Shown here: positions 61,887 through 64,000 of the stretch, one piece after another
How the letters are laid out: each line of letters starts with the position of its first letter
How positions within the stretch are numbered: the stretch's first letter is position 1
DNA from: Nocardioides sp. SLBN-35
GTDB taxonomy: Bacteria > Actinomycetota > Actinomycetes > Propionibacteriales > Nocardioidaceae
DNA: 64,000 nucleotides
Assembly: GCF_006715725.1 (NCBI RefSeq)
Contig: NZ_VFNU01000001.1
Coordinates: 5,022,001 to 5,086,000, forward strand
Direction: 5' to 3'
Position numbers and translations under genes: made by a program
Notes under the pieces: generated by a model
Databases searched by the model: none
Told to the model about the DNA's origin: nothing
The model's input: the letters and a program-made list of their open reading frames with translations, nothing else

Positions 61887-62576
61887 TCAGGCCGTCGCGC
61901 GGTGCAGGGCGACGATGCCGCCCGACAGGTTGCGCCACTCGGGCCTGCTCCAGCCCGCCTCGCCGATCAGGTCGGCCAGCCCGCGCTGGTCGGGCCAGGC
62001 GCGGATCGACTCGGCCAGGTAGACGTAGGCGTCGGGGGCCGAGGAGACGGTGCGGGCGACGGCGGGCAGCGCCTTCATGAGGTACTCGATGTAGACCGTG
62101 CGCCACGGGCTCCACGTGGGGTGGCTGAACTCGCAGACCACCAGCCGGCCGCCGGGCTTGGTGACCCGGCGCATCTCGGCGAGCCCGGCCAGCGGGTCCA
62201 CGATGTTGCGCAGGCCGAACGAGATCGTGACCGCGTCGAAGGTCGCGTCGCGGAACGGCAGCTTCGTGCCGTCACCGGCGGTGAACGGCAGGTGGGGCAG
62301 CTGCTTCTTGCCCACCTGGAGCATGCCGATCGAGAAGTCGCACGGCACCACCTCGGCGCCGGCGTCGAGGAACGGCTGGCTGGAGGTGCCGGTGCCGGCA
62401 GCGAGGTCGAGCACCCGGTCGCCGTACGACGGGTCGACCGCGGCGAGGACGTCGCGCCGCCAGCGACGGTCCTGCCCGAAGGACAGGATGTCGTTGGTCA
62501 GGTCGTAGCGCCGAGCGACGGTGTCGAACATCCGTCGGACGTCGGCGGGCTGCTTGTCGAGCTCTGCACGGGCCAC
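61887..62576 (-). CDS. menG: demethylmenaquinone methyltransferase
   Basis: 229 aa from GTG 62576. MFDTVARRYDLTNDILSFGQ, SAM motif I RVLDLAAGTGTSSQPF, DFSIGMLQVGKKQ and TISFGLRNIVDPLAGLAEMR are the UbiE/MenG signatures. CEFSHPTWSPWRTVYIEYLM and LSGGIVALHRA end the protein. It methylates demethylmenaquinone, the last step to menaquinone, the likely acceptor for the Nuo complex here. Confidence 0.95.
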   Translation of the reverse strand: MARAELDKQPADVRRMFDTVARRYDLTNDILSFGQDRRWRRDVLAAVDPSYGDRVLDLAAGTGTSSQPFLDAGAEVVPCDFSIGMLQVGKKQLPHLPFTAGDGTKLPFRDATFDAVTISFGLRNIVDPLAGLAEMRRVTKPGGRLVVCEFSHPTWSPWRTVYIEYLMKALPAVARTVSSAPDAYVYLAESIRAWPDQRGLADLIGEAGWSRPEWRNLSGGIVALHRATA

Positions 62577-62581
62577 GCGCG

Positions 62582-63241
62582 TCAGGCCCTTCCGGTGAGC
62601 TCGAGCACCTTGTCGACGTACGACGCGACCTCGTCGGGCGTCAGGCCGTTGGTGTAGAGGTCGTAGGTGAGGCCGTCGACCTCCTTGCGGCACTGCACGC
62701 GGTAGTCGGCGCCGGTGGGCTTCTGGCCGGTCGGCGTGCCTGTGGTCTGGTCGACCGGCTCGTTCCATGCGATCGCGCAGTGACTGCCGTCGATCACCTC
62801 GAGCGTGTAGTGCGAACCCGACTCGTCGACGACGAACGGACCGCTCGGGTTGACCAGTCCGGCGTTGCCGGGGACGACCGTCACCGCGATCTGCGCCGGG
62901 ATGGACTGGGACGAGGAGGAGGCGGCGGGCACGTCGATGTAGGCGCGGACGGCGGCCTCGTCGTACTGCTCGGCGAGGATCTTGCGGGTCTCCTCCTCCG
63001 ACTTCGCGGCGCGGTCGGTGAAGGTCTTGATCTGGGCCGCCTGGTCGGGCGAGGTCGCGCCGGCCTGCTCCGGCGTGATCGCCTGGAGCGCGACGAAGCG
63101 GTCGTCGAGCTTGGTCGGCAGCGTGGGCACCGCGGCCGGGTCGTCGACGACCTTCGGGAGGCCGACGCCGAAGCCCACGGCTCCGGCGAGGAGGAGGACG
63201 CCGGAGGTGGCGCCCACGACGGTGGATCGAGCGATCGGCAT
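62582..63241 (-). CDS. membrane-anchored extracytoplasmic protein, unknown function
   Basis: 219 aa from ATG 63241. One N-terminal membrane helix (VVGATSGVLLLAGAVGFGVG), then an Ala/Glu-rich helical region (IKTFTDRAAKSEEETRKILA) and a beta-rich C-terminal domain with two Cys (GSHCAIAWNE, DYRVQCRKEVD). It ends 5 nt before menG. No family recognised; the layout suggests a periplasmic-side protein. Confidence 0.65.
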   Translation of the reverse strand: MPIARSTVVGATSGVLLLAGAVGFGVGLPKVVDDPAAVPTLPTKLDDRFVALQAITPEQAGATSPDQAAQIKTFTDRAAKSEEETRKILAEQYDEAAVRAYIDVPAASSSSQSIPAQIAVTVVPGNAGLVNPSGPFVVDESGSHYTLEVIDGSHCAIAWNEPVDQTTGTPTGQKPTGADYRVQCRKEVDGLTYDLYTNGLTPDEVASYVDKVLELTGRA

Positions 63242-63305
63242 CAGGCCATCATGCCGGGTCGACCTGAGCGTGTGCTGACCGGGCCGTCCAGCGACCGCCG
63301 GCGGA

Positions 63306-63944
63306 TCAGAGGTCGGCGCCGTCGGCCAGCCGGGCGTACTCCTGGCCCGCGGCCTCGAGGAACCGGCCGAACTGCGCGTCGGCGACACCGAGCCCCTCGG
63401 CGGAGAACACCCGGTCGTGGATGGCGACATTGCGCGGCGCACCGACCTCCCGGGCGAAGTCGACGCCCTCGGAGACCCGCATCCAGGGCGCGCACACCGG
63501 CGCCAGCAGTACGTCGACCGCCGCCCCCGGCGCGACCAGCGCGTCGCCGGGGTGGAACACCGTGCTCTCCCCCGCGGTCAGCAGGTAGCCGCTGTTGTGG
63601 AAGCGCGGCAGCTCCGGGTGGATCACCGCGTGCAGCTCGCCCACCGCCCGGATCGCGAACCCGCCGATCGTCCAGGCCTCGTCGGGGGCGACCACGGTGA
63701 CCCGCTCGAGCAGGTCCGGCGCGTGCTCGCGGATCTGGGCGGCGACGGCGTCGATGGTGAAGATCGGCGCGTCCGTGGCCCGCAGGTGGTCGGGCGCGTA
63801 GTGGTCGGGGTGCTCGTGGGTGACCAGCACCGCGTCGACGCCCTCGACGGACTCGCGCTGGCTCCACACGCCGGGGTCGAGGACGATCGTCGTACGGCCG
63901 TGCTCGAGCCGGACCGCGGAATGACCGAACTTGGTGAGGCGCAT
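63306..63944 (-). CDS. UlaG-like metallo-beta-lactamase-fold hydrolase
   Basis: 212 aa from ATG 63944. LTKFGHSAVRLEHGRTTIVL and the metal motif VTHEHPDHYAPDHL (HxHxDH) define the fold, with STVFHPGDAL carrying a further Asp. TAGCGT lies 6 nt before the ATG, so the transcript is probably leaderless. Members act on phosphodiester or lactone substrates; substrate unknown. Confidence 0.85.
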   Translation of the reverse strand: MRLTKFGHSAVRLEHGRTTIVLDPGVWSQRESVEGVDAVLVTHEHPDHYAPDHLRATDAPIFTIDAVAAQIREHAPDLLERVTVVAPDEAWTIGGFAIRAVGELHAVIHPELPRFHNSGYLLTAGESTVFHPGDALVAPGAAVDVLLAPVCAPWMRVSEGVDFAREVGAPRNVAIHDRVFSAEGLGVADAQFGRFLEAAGQEYARLADGADL

Positions 63945-63950
63945 GGGCCC

Positions 63951-63956
63951 ACGCTA
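63951..63956 (-). promoter_or_regulatory. -10 of leaderless UlaG-like gene
   Basis: TAGCGT on the minus strand, then GGGCCC, then ATG 63944. Confidence 0.55.
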
Positions 63957-63966
63957 GCCCGCTGGC

Positions 63967-64000
63967 TCAGCCGGTCTGGTGGTGCACGTAGCACCAGCGC
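63967..64000 (-). CDS. C-terminal end of a gene cut by the window edge
   Basis: Minus-strand frame reads RWCYVHHQTG then stop (63967-63969). Only ten residues are visible. It could be the end of a real upstream gene, but there is too little to name it. Confidence 0.25.
   Translation of the reverse strand, partial: RWCYVHHQTG

Overview
The window comes from a high-GC actinobacterium. The very high GC, GTG starts, many 4-nt start/stop overlaps, genes that look leaderless (a -10 hexamer 6-7 nt before the start codon), a 14-gene nuo operon, a menaquinone methyltransferase and KorAB-type 2-oxoglutarate:ferredoxin oxidoreductase all fit a Nocardioidaceae-like organism. The DUF222/13E12 HNH proteins and short dispersed palindromic repeats fit too. 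The genus is inferred, not shown.

Region 1 (1-27 kb) is a surface-polysaccharide and secreted-protein locus. It holds a Wzy-like polymerase fused to a Wzz-like domain (cut by the left edge), a GT2 glycosyltransferase, and a secreted GH26-like glycosidase. A tightly coupled minus-strand operon (12.5 to 6.3 kb) encodes a Wzz-like protein with a degenerate kinase half, a Wzx-type flippase, a sulfotransferase, a ParB-like/methyltransferase fusion and a small-molecule kinase. Next come an 1838-aa PKD/beta-propeller secreted protein, a histidine kinase/NarL-type regulator pair, a split Alg14/Alg13-like glycosyltransferase, the initiating polyprenyl-phosphate sugar transferase and a second secreted beta-propeller. 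The reading is Wzx/Wzy-type assembly of a polymer that may be sulfated, methylated and phosphorylated. Two paralogous DUF222 HNH genes (2.7-4.2 kb minus, 21.1-22.6 kb plus) form an inverted pair around the middle of this locus. Both have a LexA-type box directly before a leaderless -10, and both are surrounded by dispersed palindromic repeats, some of them inside the coding sequences.

Region 2 (27-35.5 kb) has an NTF2-like protein, tRNA-Tyr, a YajQ-family protein, a lytic transglycosylase, and a 1785-aa secreted protein with a SpaA-like domain, five tandem cysteine-containing repeats and a C-terminal sortase-like domain. An SRPBCC protein and a small membrane protein follow.

Region 3 (35.6-45.7 kb) holds a sulfate ABC transporter operon (sbp-cysT-cysW-cysA, minus strand), korA-korB, a small secreted protein, RarD, and a 212-bp foldback element with 28-bp terminal inverted repeats.

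Region 4 (44.7-64 kb) is respiratory: nuoABCDEFGHIJKLMN followed by a long-chain polyprenyl diphosphate synthase coupled to nuoN. Upstream on the same strand are a YcxB-like protein, the menaquinone methyltransferase menG, a membrane-anchored protein and a metallo-beta-lactamase-fold hydrolase. Quinone head-group methylation, quinone side-chain synthesis and the quinone-reducing complex I are therefore encoded together.
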